A stretch of 64,000 bases of DNA from Coix lacryma-jobi var. lacryma-jobi (Eukaryota > Streptophyta > Magnoliopsida > Poales > Poaceae): the NCBI GenBank assembly GCA_009763385.1, contig VDCT01000849.1, positions 166,712-230,711 on the forward strand, written 5' to 3'. The notes beneath the pieces are model-generated. The model had not been told where the DNA came from. It ran no database searches and was given only the letters and a program-made list of their open reading frames with translations. Both the position numbers and the translations under genes were made by a program. This document shows, piece by piece, positions 8,260 through 17,595 of this stretch (positions are counted from its first letter, which is position 1; the number at the start of each line of letters is the position of its first letter).

Positions 8260-10478
8260 ACAAGACTTACCCGACTAAAGAAAAAGGGAGAAGACTCAGG
8301 AATGAGAGGCTTAGGGTAGTCAAGGTAAGGCTTAAGCAAGATCAAGTATTTTGCAGAAAAGCATTTTTGTAAACCTTATTTTATTTTTGAAAGATTCAGT
8401 ATTCCTCAATTCTTCATCATTCATGATTCATTTTACATTTCAAAACATTCCTAGTTGAGAACCACTCTCCGTTGACAGTCAGTGGACCAAGTCTCCATAA
8501 CCGAGGAGCAACGTTAATCCGGATAAATAATACTCAGCTGAGGATCCCTATCCACACTGCATATGTAGCACCCAAGCTTGCATATGCCAACTCGTCTACC
8601 ACGATTCCTCCAAGATTGGGCCCGGTCCTACGCCACCCGAAGTACAGTACACCACACCAATCCGGGACTTTAACCCACGTGGGTACATGCTACTTCCGCC
8701 ATCTCTCCACTCCCAGTGCGCGGTTGTCGGTCCAATCAAGGATTTCTCGGAGCCAGAGCTTTCCGTAGTATGTGAATAGTTACAAGTCTTGACCAGCAGG
8801 CCCCCATACGGATGGTCCCTAATTTTCCAGCCAGAACTATACCTTGGTCATATCTCACCCAAGCGTAATAGTCCTGTCAGTTTTTCAACCGTGTCCCGGT
8901 CGGTGTCAACTGTTGAGTCCCGGACTACAACATGACGGCACCGTACGCTCGGACAACCTCTCCTCGTTATTGACTAGGTACGGATCAGATACCTAGCCAA
9001 CAGCCGGGGAGTAAGACCAAATTCCCATAAACATTCCTTAAGTGATCACACTTTTAAAATTGGCATTTTATTGCAAAGTCTAATTCAATAAGCATTGCTA
9101 AGCATTTTTTTCAAATACTTTTGAAAAGCAGGTATCGGGTGTATCAGTGGTCAAGGTGGATAGTGCATCAATTAGGATAGCACACAACTCCTATAAACCT
9201 AATGCAATAATTTAACTCAAAAGCATTTAAGGAAATCATTTTATAAATTCAAGGAAAGGGTTAAATGCACCGGGGCTTGCCTTGGATGGCAAAGAGAGCA
9301 GACTCGGGGTAGGTATAGGTGTCGGAGCTCGGGGTCGCCTCGGGAGTTGGTTCGTCAACAGCGGCCTCGACTTTGGTACCTTCTTCGTCAACTATACGGA
9401 TGCAATGATGAATGCTCATGAGTAATGCTAGCATGAACAATGCAAAACAGGACATACAACATGAACCCTAATCACTTTCTCTATTTTCCTTAATTTTTAA
9501 AAAAAAGTCATTTTATGAAGTTGCTCCAAAAATTACCAAATTAATCACATAAGTTCATTAAGGCATAAACAGATGGCAAAACAAATTTCATAATTTTTGG
9601 AGGTCATTAAGGTGCTCAAATAATTCCAGACATTAATTAACAAAAGACACTATTTAACAATTAAAGATAAATGCTCAAAAATCAACTTGTTCTAAAAGAC
9701 TTCAAAATTTCACCAGAGACTAACATGGCATAGGAAGCTCACAAAATTAGTCTCATGATTTTTGGAGTTATAAATAATTTTCTAAAAATCCAAAACCATC
9801 CATTTATTAATTAAAACAGGGTTTCGTCCGAGGCCGGCCGGGAGGCTCGGGCGAACGGAAATCAAACGTTTCGTCCGAGCCTAGCTCGACGAAGCGGAGG
9901 GTGCACGAGTCCGCTCGAGGCCTGGCTCGAGCGAAGTGGTGAGGGTCTGTCCGCTCGAGGCTCGGGCTCGGGCGAGACGGAAAAATGTGCTCGAGGCCTG
10001 GCTCGAGCCACAGTGAACGCGTGCGCTCGAGGCTGGCTCGAGCTTGCGCCGTTAAAAGGCAGAGACCGAGGGGGCTTCGAGGGCTTACCACGGTCGGAGA
10101 CAGGGCTCGGCGGGGCGGTGGTTCGGTGGAGCTCTTTCGGCGGCGAGCGGCGAGCGGCGCTCCGACGACCCTGCGCAACACACGAACCGCAAGGGCCTGG
10201 TCAGAGTTGCACGGGACCAAGGAAGCTGACACCGGGGTCAGGGGAAGGTATCCGTGACCGGAGAGGGAGTATTTCACGAACCGAGCTCGCCGGGTTTCTG
10301 CCGGAGATGGGAACGGCGAGGTTACGCCGGGCGATTGGAGACGGGGAAGGTGAAATTGAGGGGTGGGAAAGCTTCACGAGCTCAAGGCGGAGCTTCTGAG
10401 CTAGGTGGTGAGCGGCGGAGGCACTGGACTGGCCTGGCCACGGTGGCGGAGAGGATGAGAAGCTCGGGCTCCGGCGGG

Positions 10479-10489
10479 CTTATATATAG
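10479..10489 (-). promoter_or_regulatory. TATA box of G1 3' LTR
   Basis: The minus strand reads CTATATATAAG. It is matched by CTATATAAG at 20113-20121 in the 5' LTR. Confidence 0.6.
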
Positions 10490-11458
10490 CCGCGGCCAGA
10501 GGCCGGTAGAGAGCACGGGGTGGGGTGGATAAGATCGGCGGAGCGTGCGCACTCGATTGCGCTAAGGCGGAGGTGATGGCGTGCAGCCGGGCCGGTGCGC
10601 AAGCTTGCCGGCAATGGCCACGCGGCGGCGGCGCGCTGGGCTCGTAGGGGACGGGAGCGGGGTCAACTGTGCGCGTGCGGGTGCGAAATGATGGTGGCGA
10701 CAACGGCGGCTGGTCGGGGACAGACGAGCGGCTGCCAAACGCGTGGCGCGTGCAGCGCCGGAGGCTCGGCCACGACCGGCCCTCCCCCTACGCGAGGAAG
10801 ATGAACAGGGCTATGCCTAGGGTTTGACTTTTTGGCTGGTATCTGTATTTTGCAAATCTCTCCAAAATTTGAACTGTGCGACAAAAACTCAAAATACCAA
10901 AGTTGCTCAGAAAAATGAGATCTACAACTTTGTCAATATGAACATTTTCAAATTCCAAATAGTTTTTGAACTATATTCAAAAACAGAAAAGGGGACACTT
11001 TTCAAATTTGATTCAAATCAAAATTACTTTGGATTTCAAACTGAAACTTGAAAGTCTTTATATATGAAAGTTGTTCCATTTTACAAAACCTACAACTTTG
11101 CTAATATACACTTTTTCTGAAACTCAATAGTTTTTTGAATAATTTTTGAATAACAAAAAAGGGATAAAATCCAGGGTTTGGAAATCAGGGTTTTGCAAAA
11201 GGGAAAATCAAATCAAATCTGATCTTTGAACTTTGATCAATGCAGCAAACATCAGGGCACTAAATCTGAACAAGAATTAAATAGAACTAGGCACAGAGGT
11301 GAAATTACCATTTTGCCCTTATAGAGAGAATTGGGCTTTTAGGTTTTTGAAAAGGGATCAAAGCATACAACTAGGCAAACAAATGCATCACAGGAATGAT
11401 TAATGCTTAAGATGATGACATGTCAAGTTAATTACATTTAAACACCAGGGGTGTTACA

Positions 11459-11476
11459 GCCTCCCCCCTAAAAGAA
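11459..11476 (-). promoter_or_regulatory. Polypurine tract of G1
   Basis: The minus strand reads TTTTAGGGGGGAGGC immediately before the LTR start TGTAACACCCC. This is the expected plus-strand DNA primer and fixes the LTR boundary at 11458. Confidence 0.8.
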
Positions 11477-11527
11477 ATCTCGCCCCGAGATTCCACGTCT
11501 TAAGAAGGAAAAGGCAAAACCTTACAT

Positions 11528-12060
11528 CTACAGAGATTCGAGAAAGTCGGGATAGTTCTTTGCTAAGAAGTCTTCGGATTCCCAGGTGGCTTCTTCTTCA
11601 GAGTGCTGGTTCCACTGGATCTTGTACCATCTTGTGGTGGTTCTTCGGGTAACACGATCCTTGTGATCCAACACGCGAACTGGATACTCAGTGTATGACA
11701 GATCTGGTTCTAGCTCAACGCCTTCAACTTCAACCATATGTTCAGGTACTCGGAGACACTTCTTGAGTTGGGAGACATGAAACACATTATGAACTGCTGA
11801 AAGATGATCGGGCAAACTTAGCTTGTAAGCGACCTTGCCACAACGATCCAGAATCTCAAACGGACCAATGTAGCGGGGTGCTAACTTTCCTTTGACTCCA
11901 AAACGAGTGACTCCTTTGGTGGGTGAGACCTTCAGGTACACATAATCTCCAATCTGGAACTGCAGAGGTCGACGTTTCTTGTCAGCGTAACTTTTCTGTC
12001 GAGACTGTGCAATCTTCATGTTCTCTTGTATATGCTTGACTTTCTCTTCCATATCTTTTA
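11528..12060 (-). CDS. G1 integrase C-terminus with chromodomain
   Basis: This is the C-terminal part of the pol polyprotein, ending at a TAG stop at 11528. The first 100 residues contain the GPF/Y-type integrase C-terminal segment (LAPRYIGPFEILDR) followed by the LSAVHNVFHVSQLKKC motif typical of Gypsy elements. The last 55 residues (about 11531-11700) form a chromodomain with an EYPVRVLD strand, a YKIQW strand and an EEATWE helix start. Compared with HP1-type chromodomains, the second cage aromatic (Trp in KIQW) is present, the first is plausibly the Tyr of EYPV, and the third is replaced by His. Chromovirus chromodomains direct integration to heterochromatin, in many cases through methylated H3. 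This frame is separate from the upstream integrase frame by a frameshift. Confidence 0.9.
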
Positions 12061-13277
12061 CTAGGTCAACTCCAAAGAATTCTCTTCTCCGGGCTCAGAC
12101 CAATTGAGAGGTGTACGACAACGACGGCCGTACAGTGCTTCAAAGGGTGCCATTTTGATGCTCTCTTGATAACTGTTATTATAAGAGAATTCTGCCAAGG
12201 GCAAACACTGATCCCAAGTATCTGCGAAGGTAAGCACACAGGCTCTCAACATATCTTCTAACACTTGGTTGACTCTCTCAGTCTGTCCATCAGTTTGCGG
12301 ATGATAAGCCGTGCTATACAATAGCTTGGTTCCAAGTGAGGCATGGAACGCTTTCCAGAACTTAGCGACAAACTGAGTACCACGATCTGAGATGATGGTC
12401 TTGGTATGCCATGGAGCTTCACTATGTTGTTTTTGTACAAGGTGGCATAAGTTGGGGCGGTATAACTTGTTTTGACCGGTAGGAAGTGAGCTTGCTTCGT
12501 GAGACGGTCCACTATCACCCAAATGGAATCGAATCCCTTTTGAGTCTTGGGTAATCCATTGATAAAATCCATGCTGATATCCTCCCATTTCCAACCAGGT
12601 ACTGACAAAGGTTGCAGCTCTCCTCCGGGCTTCATATGCACAGCCTTGACTTTCTGACATGTATCACAACGAGCGACATGTCGAGCGATTTCGATCTTCA
12701 TCTTTGTCCACCAGAATTTTTGCTTCAAGTCTTGGTACATCTTGTTGCTGCCAGGATGGATGGCAAATCTGGTTGAGTGTGCTTCATCAAGGATTATCTG
12801 TCTCAGCTCAGGTACCTTGGGAACTACCAGACGGTTCTTGAACCATACCACTCCTTCATCATCAATCCTGAAACAGTCGGCTTTTCCAGCTCGAACCTTT
12901 TCGATGATGTGCTTGATTCCGGGGTTATCTTTCTGTGCAGCTATGATCTGTTCTCTGATAGAGGTTTCTACTCTGACATTGCCTAGACTTCCTTGTGGAA
13001 CCATTTCAATACCCAGCTTCTCTAGTTCATAGCATAGGGAAGATTCATAGGATTTCATAACCAGACAGTTACAGTATGACTTGCGACTGAGTGCATCGGC
13101 GACCACATTCGCCTTACCCGGATGGTAATGCACTTCGATATCATAGTCCTTGATTAACTCAAGCCATCTTCGCTGCCTCATGTTCAGCTCTTCTTGGGTG
13201 AAGATATACTTCAGGCTCTTGTGATCTGTGTACACATTGCAGGTACTGCCCAACAGATAATGACGCCATATCTTCAA
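12061..13277 (-). pseudogene. G1 RNase H end and integrase core (frameshifted)
   Basis: Two overlapping minus-strand frames carry, in order: the end of RNase H (NVYTDHKSLKYIF, then HPGKANVVADALSR), the HHCC zinc-binding domain of integrase (two His in the HPGSNKMYQDLKQ region and CDTCQK), and the DDE core. The first Asp is in SMDFINGLP, the second in SDRGTQF and the Glu in QTERVNQ. The frame changes within the core, near 12420-12480, so this copy cannot make a continuous integrase as printed. The domain order RT-RH-INT is the Gypsy order and excludes Copia. Confidence 0.85.
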
Positions 13278-13735
13278 GGCATGAACCTACTGCTACTAAC
13301 TCAAGATCATGAGTTGGATAATTTTCCTCATGTCGCTTAAGCTGCCGCGAGGCATAAGCGATCACTCTTCCTTCTTGCATCAACACGCAACCCAAACCAG
13401 TACCAGATGCATCACAGTAGACATCAAAGGGCTTCTCGACGTTCGGTTGAGCTAGCACTGGTGACGTGGTTAACAACTTCTTCAAAGTCTGAAAAAGCTT
13501 GTTCACAAGCTGGTGACCAAAAGAACTTCACAGAATTCTTCAGCAACTCGGTGATAGGCTTGGCGATTCTGGAGAAATCTGGGATGAATCGACGATAATA
13601 TCCAGCCATTCCCATAAAACTGCGCGACCTTGTGAACAGAGGTAGGTGGCTTCCAATCCAGGATATCTGACACTTTTCCGGGGTCGACTGACACACCTTC
13701 AGCGGATAGGACATGACCAAGAAACTGTATCTGAT
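13159..13735 (-). pseudogene. G1 RT connection and RNase H (frameshifted)
   Basis: Three short overlapping frames encode the end of RT (GMAGYYRRFIPDFSRIAKP), the tether (FFWSPACEQAF) and the RNase H start with its first catalytic Asp (FDVYCDASGTGLGCVLMQ), followed by the glutamate region (THDLELVAV). Frame changes near 13720, 13500 and 13270 break the reading. These motifs are diagnostic for Gypsy pol. Confidence 0.85.
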
Positions 13736-15262
13736 CTAACCAGAACTCACATTTACTGAACTTAGCATAGAGCTGATGGTCTCTGAGACGGGATAGAACG
13801 ATACGAAGATGCTCGGCGTGATCTTCAGGGTTTTTGAGTAGACAAGGATGTCGTCAATGAACACGACCACGAATTTATCAAGCTCTGGCATGAAAACAGA
13901 GTTCATGAGGTACATGAAATGAGCGGGGGCATTGGTCAAACCGAAGGACATGACCAAGTACTCATATAGGCCGTATCTGGTGGTGAAAGCTGTTTTAGGA
14001 ATATCTTCAGGACGAATTTTTATTTGGTGGTAGCCAGATCTGAGATCGATCTTGGAGAATACCTTGGCTCCAGCTAACTGGTCAAAGAGAAGATCAATAC
14101 GAGGCAAGGGATATTTGTTTTTGATGGTGACCTCATTGAGTGGGCGATAATCAATGCACATTCTGAGAGTCTTGTCTTTCTTCTTTACAAAGATTGCAGG
14201 ACAGCCCCAAGGAGACGAGCTTGGGCGAATGAAACCCTTGTCCAACAAATCTTGTAATTGGATTTTTAGTTCTGCCAACTCTCTGGGAGGCATTCGATAA
14301 GCTCTGCGGGATATAGGAGCAGTCCCGGGCTTTAGCTCTATGGCAAACTCAACGTCACGGTCAGGAGGTAGACCAGGTAAATCCTCAGGAAAAACATCAG
14401 GGAATTCACAAACCACGGGGATGTCCCGGGTTTCCAGAACATAGGCGGTATTTATTTGAGTGGCTGCTGGTTTTTGAGGCATTGGAAGTTGGAGAAGGAG
14501 TTTGGCGGTACTGTTAGGAATATCCACTCTCACAACTCTATTCAAGATGTCGATCATGGCTTTATACTGACACATCCAATTCATGCCTAGGATGACATCT
14601 ATCTCCTGATCATGAAGCACTATCATGGTGGTGGGAAATACATGTTCCCCCAACCTTACTGGTATACTGCGAACCACCTCTTTGGTGATTATACGCCCTC
14701 CAGGCGATAAAATGCAAAAACTTTCTTTCAAATCCTCAATTGATATTTCATGCTTGATGACAAAAGTACGACTGATGAAGGAATGCGATGCACCAGAATC
14801 AAACAACACAACTGCAGGATGATTGGCAACGGGAAACCTACCGATCATGACGGGCTCCCCTTCTGGAATATCGCTGACAGTGGTGTAGTAGACTTGCCCG
14901 TGCTTCTTGACGAACTTGCCCTTCTGCACTTGCTGCTGTGGAGCACGGTGTTGCTGCTGCTGTGGTCCTCCAGGACCCTTCTGAAAGTTCTGAGCAGGCT
15001 TCTTGGGCTTTGGGCACTCACGAGACCAGTGGCCAAGTTGACCACAGTTGTAGCAGGGATGGTTATAGGCGGTTTGTGGGGTGGTGATACGAACACCTGG
15101 GGCGTTCGGCTGAGTGGCACTTTGTTGGTTGGCGTTGTGGGTGGTAGCCGCGGTACGGACAACCACTTGCTGGTGAGGGTAAGGTGGACGGTTGTGGTGG
15201 TGACTAGGATGATATATGACCCTCTGGCGCTTGTGATTGCCAGAGTGGCTGCTAGATCCTGC
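13736..15262 (-). CDS. G1 zinc knuckle, protease and reverse transcriptase
   Basis: This frame starts inside the gag C-terminus and stays open for about 470 codons. A CCHC knuckle (CYNCGQLGHWSREC, 15014-15055) ends the nucleocapsid. The aspartic protease active site follows (LFDSGASHSF, near 14800). RT covers the second half, with the FIRPSSSPWGCPAIFVKKKD, LRMCIDYRPLN, IDLRSGYHQI and catalytic FIDDILVYSK motifs. The polymerase reads FIDD rather than YVDD, a normal variant in Gypsy elements. The likely coding entry from the gag frame is near 15262, where a one-base shift separates the two. Confidence 0.9.
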   Translation of the reverse strand, partial: AGSSSHSGNHKRQRVIYHPSHHHNRPPYPHQQVVVRTAATTHNANQQSATQPNAPGVRITTPQTAYNHPCYNCGQLGHWSRECPKPKKPAQNFQKGPGGPQQQQHRAPQQQVQKGKFVKKHGQVYYTTVSDIPEGEPVMIGRFPVANHPAVVLFDSGASHSFISRTFVIKHEISIEDLKESFCILSPGGRIITKEVVRSIPVRLGEHVFPTTMIVLHDQEIDVILGMNWMCQYKAMIDILNRVVRVDIPNSTAKLLLQLPMPQKPAATQINTAYVLETRDIPVVCEFPDVFPEDLPGLPPDRDVEFAIELKPGTAPISRRAYRMPPRELAELKIQLQDLLDKGFIRPSSSPWGCPAIFVKKKDKTLRMCIDYRPLNEVTIKNKYPLPRIDLLFDQLAGAKVFSKIDLRSGYHQIKIRPEDIPKTAFTTRYGLYEYLVMSFGLTNAPAHFMYLMNSVFMPELDKFVVVFIDDILVYSKTLKITPSIFVSFYPVSETISSMLSSVNVSSG

Positions 15263-15984
15263 TTTCTTCTTCTTCTTCCCTCTTGGTACTGACGGTTACT
15301 CTCTTCAAAAGCAACTGCCCGGTCAACAGCCTCATGATAAGAACCGGTCAGGTTGTTTGACATGCTTCTGCGGATCTTAGGGTGCAATCCCCTAAGGAAA
15401 CAGTCTCTCTTCTTCTCATCCGTGTTGACATATTCCGCTGCATACTGACTCAGATGGTTGAATTGACCCACATACTGCATCACTGTGGAGTCCTTCTGCT
15501 GCAGGGCTAGGAACTGATCAAGCTTCATCTTCATCAGACCTGATGGGATGTGGTGTGCACGGAAAGCGGTGCGGAACTCTTCCCAGGTCAACTCATGACC
15601 TTCAGGCTGGGCAGCCAAGAGGTTGGCATACCAAGCACTTGCTGGGCCACGAAGCTGCTGCGAAGCAAACCGGGGCTTCTGGATTTCAGTGCATCGGATG
15701 AGACCAAACTTCTGCTCCATGGTGCGGAGCCAATCATCAGCTTCGAGGGGTTCATCGGCTCTGGTGAAAACCGGTGGACGGGTTTCAGTGAAATCCACAT
15801 AGGTGGTCTCTTGGTTGTGACGACCACGGTGACCAACATTCTGCTGTCCTTGGTTCTGAGCCATCAGATTGGCAGCGGCGGCCAGGGCTGCAATGGCATC
15901 TGCTAGGGTAGCTGGGACAGGTGGAGGGTTTGGGATGTTGGCATCATCAGAACCTCCAGCTCCGGTACGGGTGTTCACAGGCAT
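15262..15984 (-). CDS. G1 gag capsid region
   Basis: The start chosen is the ATG at 15984 (MPVNTRTG), which directly follows a CAG. An open extension upstream to 16125 exists but looks like leader. The protein has a Pro/Ala-rich N-terminus and then a retrotransposon gag capsid domain (WLRTMEQKFGL, ASAWYANLL, WEEFRTAFRAHHIP, QFNHLSQYA, CFLRGLHPKIR). The frame runs on past 15262 but diverges from the zinc-knuckle frame there, so a frameshift separates capsid from nucleocapsid. Capsid assembles the retrotransposon particle in the cytoplasm. Confidence 0.85.
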
Positions 15985-16207
15985 CTGTATAAGCAACTCG
16001 GAACTCAGCATATATGGACAAAGGTTCTGAAACGACCGATTGATAGCTTCATTGATACAAAGATAGCTGGCTTGATAAAGATGACAACAGACTGATAAGG
16101 AAAAGGTACGAAAAGAAAGATACATGCCAGACTTGGCAACAGACAGACTAACGCCCCCAAACCTAGCCTAAGGTTTTAGGTAAGCAGATGGTACAGACAC
16201 AAGGAGT

Positions 16208-16815
16208 CTAGTCGTCATCGATGAAGATCAACTCTTCGTCATCATCATCATCCTCGATGATAAGCTCAGGCTCTTCCTCCTCATCTTCATCTTCAACGTG
16301 GACATCTTCAGCAGGTTCCACTTCCTCATTCTGATCGGGCTCGTGTTCCACTTCAGGTTCCTCCACGACTCCGTCTTCGGGGTCCTCAACAACTGGTGGA
16401 ATCACGGGGTGAAGCTGGTTGTGCAGCTGGTGTACTTCCTCATGAAGCATATCATTGAACTGCTCGATCTGGGCGGTGTACTGCTGCAATCCATGGAGCT
16501 GGGCTCTGGTGACATCCTCTCGGATCCATGTTGCATCACGCTGCTGGATAGCGCGAACCACATTCTGGTTAGCTTCCTCAAGAGCGGCTCGTGCCTCGTA
16601 GAACTCCAGGCGGGAAAGGTAGAAGTCATGCTCCATGTTCTCTATCTCAGCCTTCAGATTCTTGATTTCCTCCTTCAGGTTCTTGCGGGTGCGGCGGGGA
16701 AAACGACGACCATTGGAGGATTCTCCAGTCTCTTCTCCGGTGCGTGGCGCCAGCTGGTGACGCGGCACCCGTTCGGTCCAGTCGACTTGCGGGCGGTCAG
16801 CTTGATGCGAGCCAT
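16208..16815 (-). CDS. G1 upstream ORF: H3-tail-like N-terminus, coiled coil, acidic tail
   Basis: This is an extra sense ORF between PBS and gag. From the ATG at 16815, 13 codons read MARIKLTARKSTG, identical to the histone H3 N-terminus at 11 of 13 positions, including TARKS around H3K9. A one-base shift follows between 16777 and 16768. The next frame, open to 16208, reads VPRHQLAPR at 16742-16768, resembling H3 APRKQLATK, and then a basic patch (RRFPRRTRKN). A long coiled coil (about 16390-16700) and an extremely acidic C-terminus rich in Asp and Glu complete it. No retroviral domain is visible. Some grass chromoviruses carry an ORF before gag, but I cannot say whether an H3-like start has been described. 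The frame break may be a homopolymer error. Confidence 0.6.
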
Positions 16816-16840
16816 ATCTGGACAAGAGGTTATAGATGAG
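16814..16840 (-). promoter_or_regulatory. Possible 3' splice site before the G1 upstream ORF
   Basis: On the minus strand a pyrimidine-rich stretch ends in TTGTCCAG at 16818, two bases before the ATG at 16815. The gag ATG at 15984 likewise directly follows TTATACAG (15985-15992). Two start codons each sitting on a CAG suggests alternative splice acceptors in a genomic transcript, but this needs RNA data. Confidence 0.3.
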
Positions 16841-17122
16841 AAAGGCTAGCAAGAAAAGGTATAGGTACACTATCCCAACGAACTCATTTATTTACTTAAG
16901 TGAATATGACATGATGCATGAATCGTTCCTACGGAACAAGGCAATGCAATACTTAACATATATAGGGCTTAAAACATGTTGTTCCACTAGCTAGTGTTGC
17001 CATATGAGAGACAAGATGAGAGAAGCAATTTGGACTCAAAATAGTCAAGTTTAAATTTTGTTTGGACTCAAAAGAACTTTTGAAGTTTTCGCAAAAGAAA
17101 CACTGCAACGTTAAAGTGAGAT

Positions 17123-17134
17123 GCTCCGATACCA
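17123..17134 (-). promoter_or_regulatory. Primer binding site of G1 (tRNA-iMet)
   Basis: The minus strand reads TGGTATCGGAGC three bases after the LTR end at 17138. It matches the initiator methionine tRNA 3' end (usual plant PBS TGGTATCAGAGC) with one difference. Confidence 0.9.
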
Positions 17135-17577
17135 CTCTGTGACGGAACGACCCTAATCCCATGGCCCACGTGTCCCTGTCAACCTCTGACAGCCGAACCC
17201 ATGTTCCATGTGATTAAGACCTGTTCGCCACCGGGCTACATCAGTGCCCAATGTCCGCAGGATCATCTCACAATTCGGTTACAGCATTGCATACTTTTAC
17301 AAATAACATCGGAATAATGAGCGGAAGACTTAAATAACATTAGTTTTACAAACCGGGTTTCAAATGAGGTAAGGAGTACGATTATTACAAACCATTGTTC
17401 GGGAAATTCAAAGTAGACAACGTAGCGGAAACATTAACATAAAGATACATGTAACACCCAGCCCGAGGTGCACATTTACTCATCGGCCTCATCGGCCTCT
17501 TCCTGGACGAAGGTCACGCAACAGGGTGCGAGACACATCGGGGTCTCAGGCATACCTGCAACATGGGTAACAAACCC

Positions 17578-17595
17578 TGAGTACTGGGGTACTCA
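17578..17595 (-). promoter_or_regulatory. Conserved U5 stem-loop, G1 5' LTR
   Basis: Identical to 8242-8259. On the transcript it would be in the 5' leader about 440 bases before the end of U5. Confidence 0.5.

Larger units (their letters stand above)
7804..11458 (-). repeat. G1 3' LTR (3655 bp)
   Basis: It begins TGTGACGGAACG and ends GGGTGTTACA on the plus strand, the same termini as 17138-21251. It lacks two segments present in the other LTR: about 310 bp corresponding to 19150-19453, and about 165 bp corresponding to 20775-20940. The second loss lies between short repeats of 'gaataattttgaa', as expected for slippage or illegitimate recombination. Remaining differences are mostly single-base indels. 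It includes a TATA box (10479), a U5 stem-loop (8242) and GC-rich 'ctcgaggcctggctcgag' units (9825-10060). It holds no gene of its own. Confidence 0.9.

Noticed and set aside
16742..16815. A genuine histone H3 gene or pseudogene
   Set aside because: Only the tail is similar. The histone fold is absent and the position is fixed between PBS and gag of a retrotransposon.
16298..16849. A 183-codon plus-strand ORF opposite the G1 upstream ORF
   Set aside because: It is the antisense shadow of a real minus-strand ORF. Its hydrophobic composition follows from the acidic Asp/Glu codons on the other strand.
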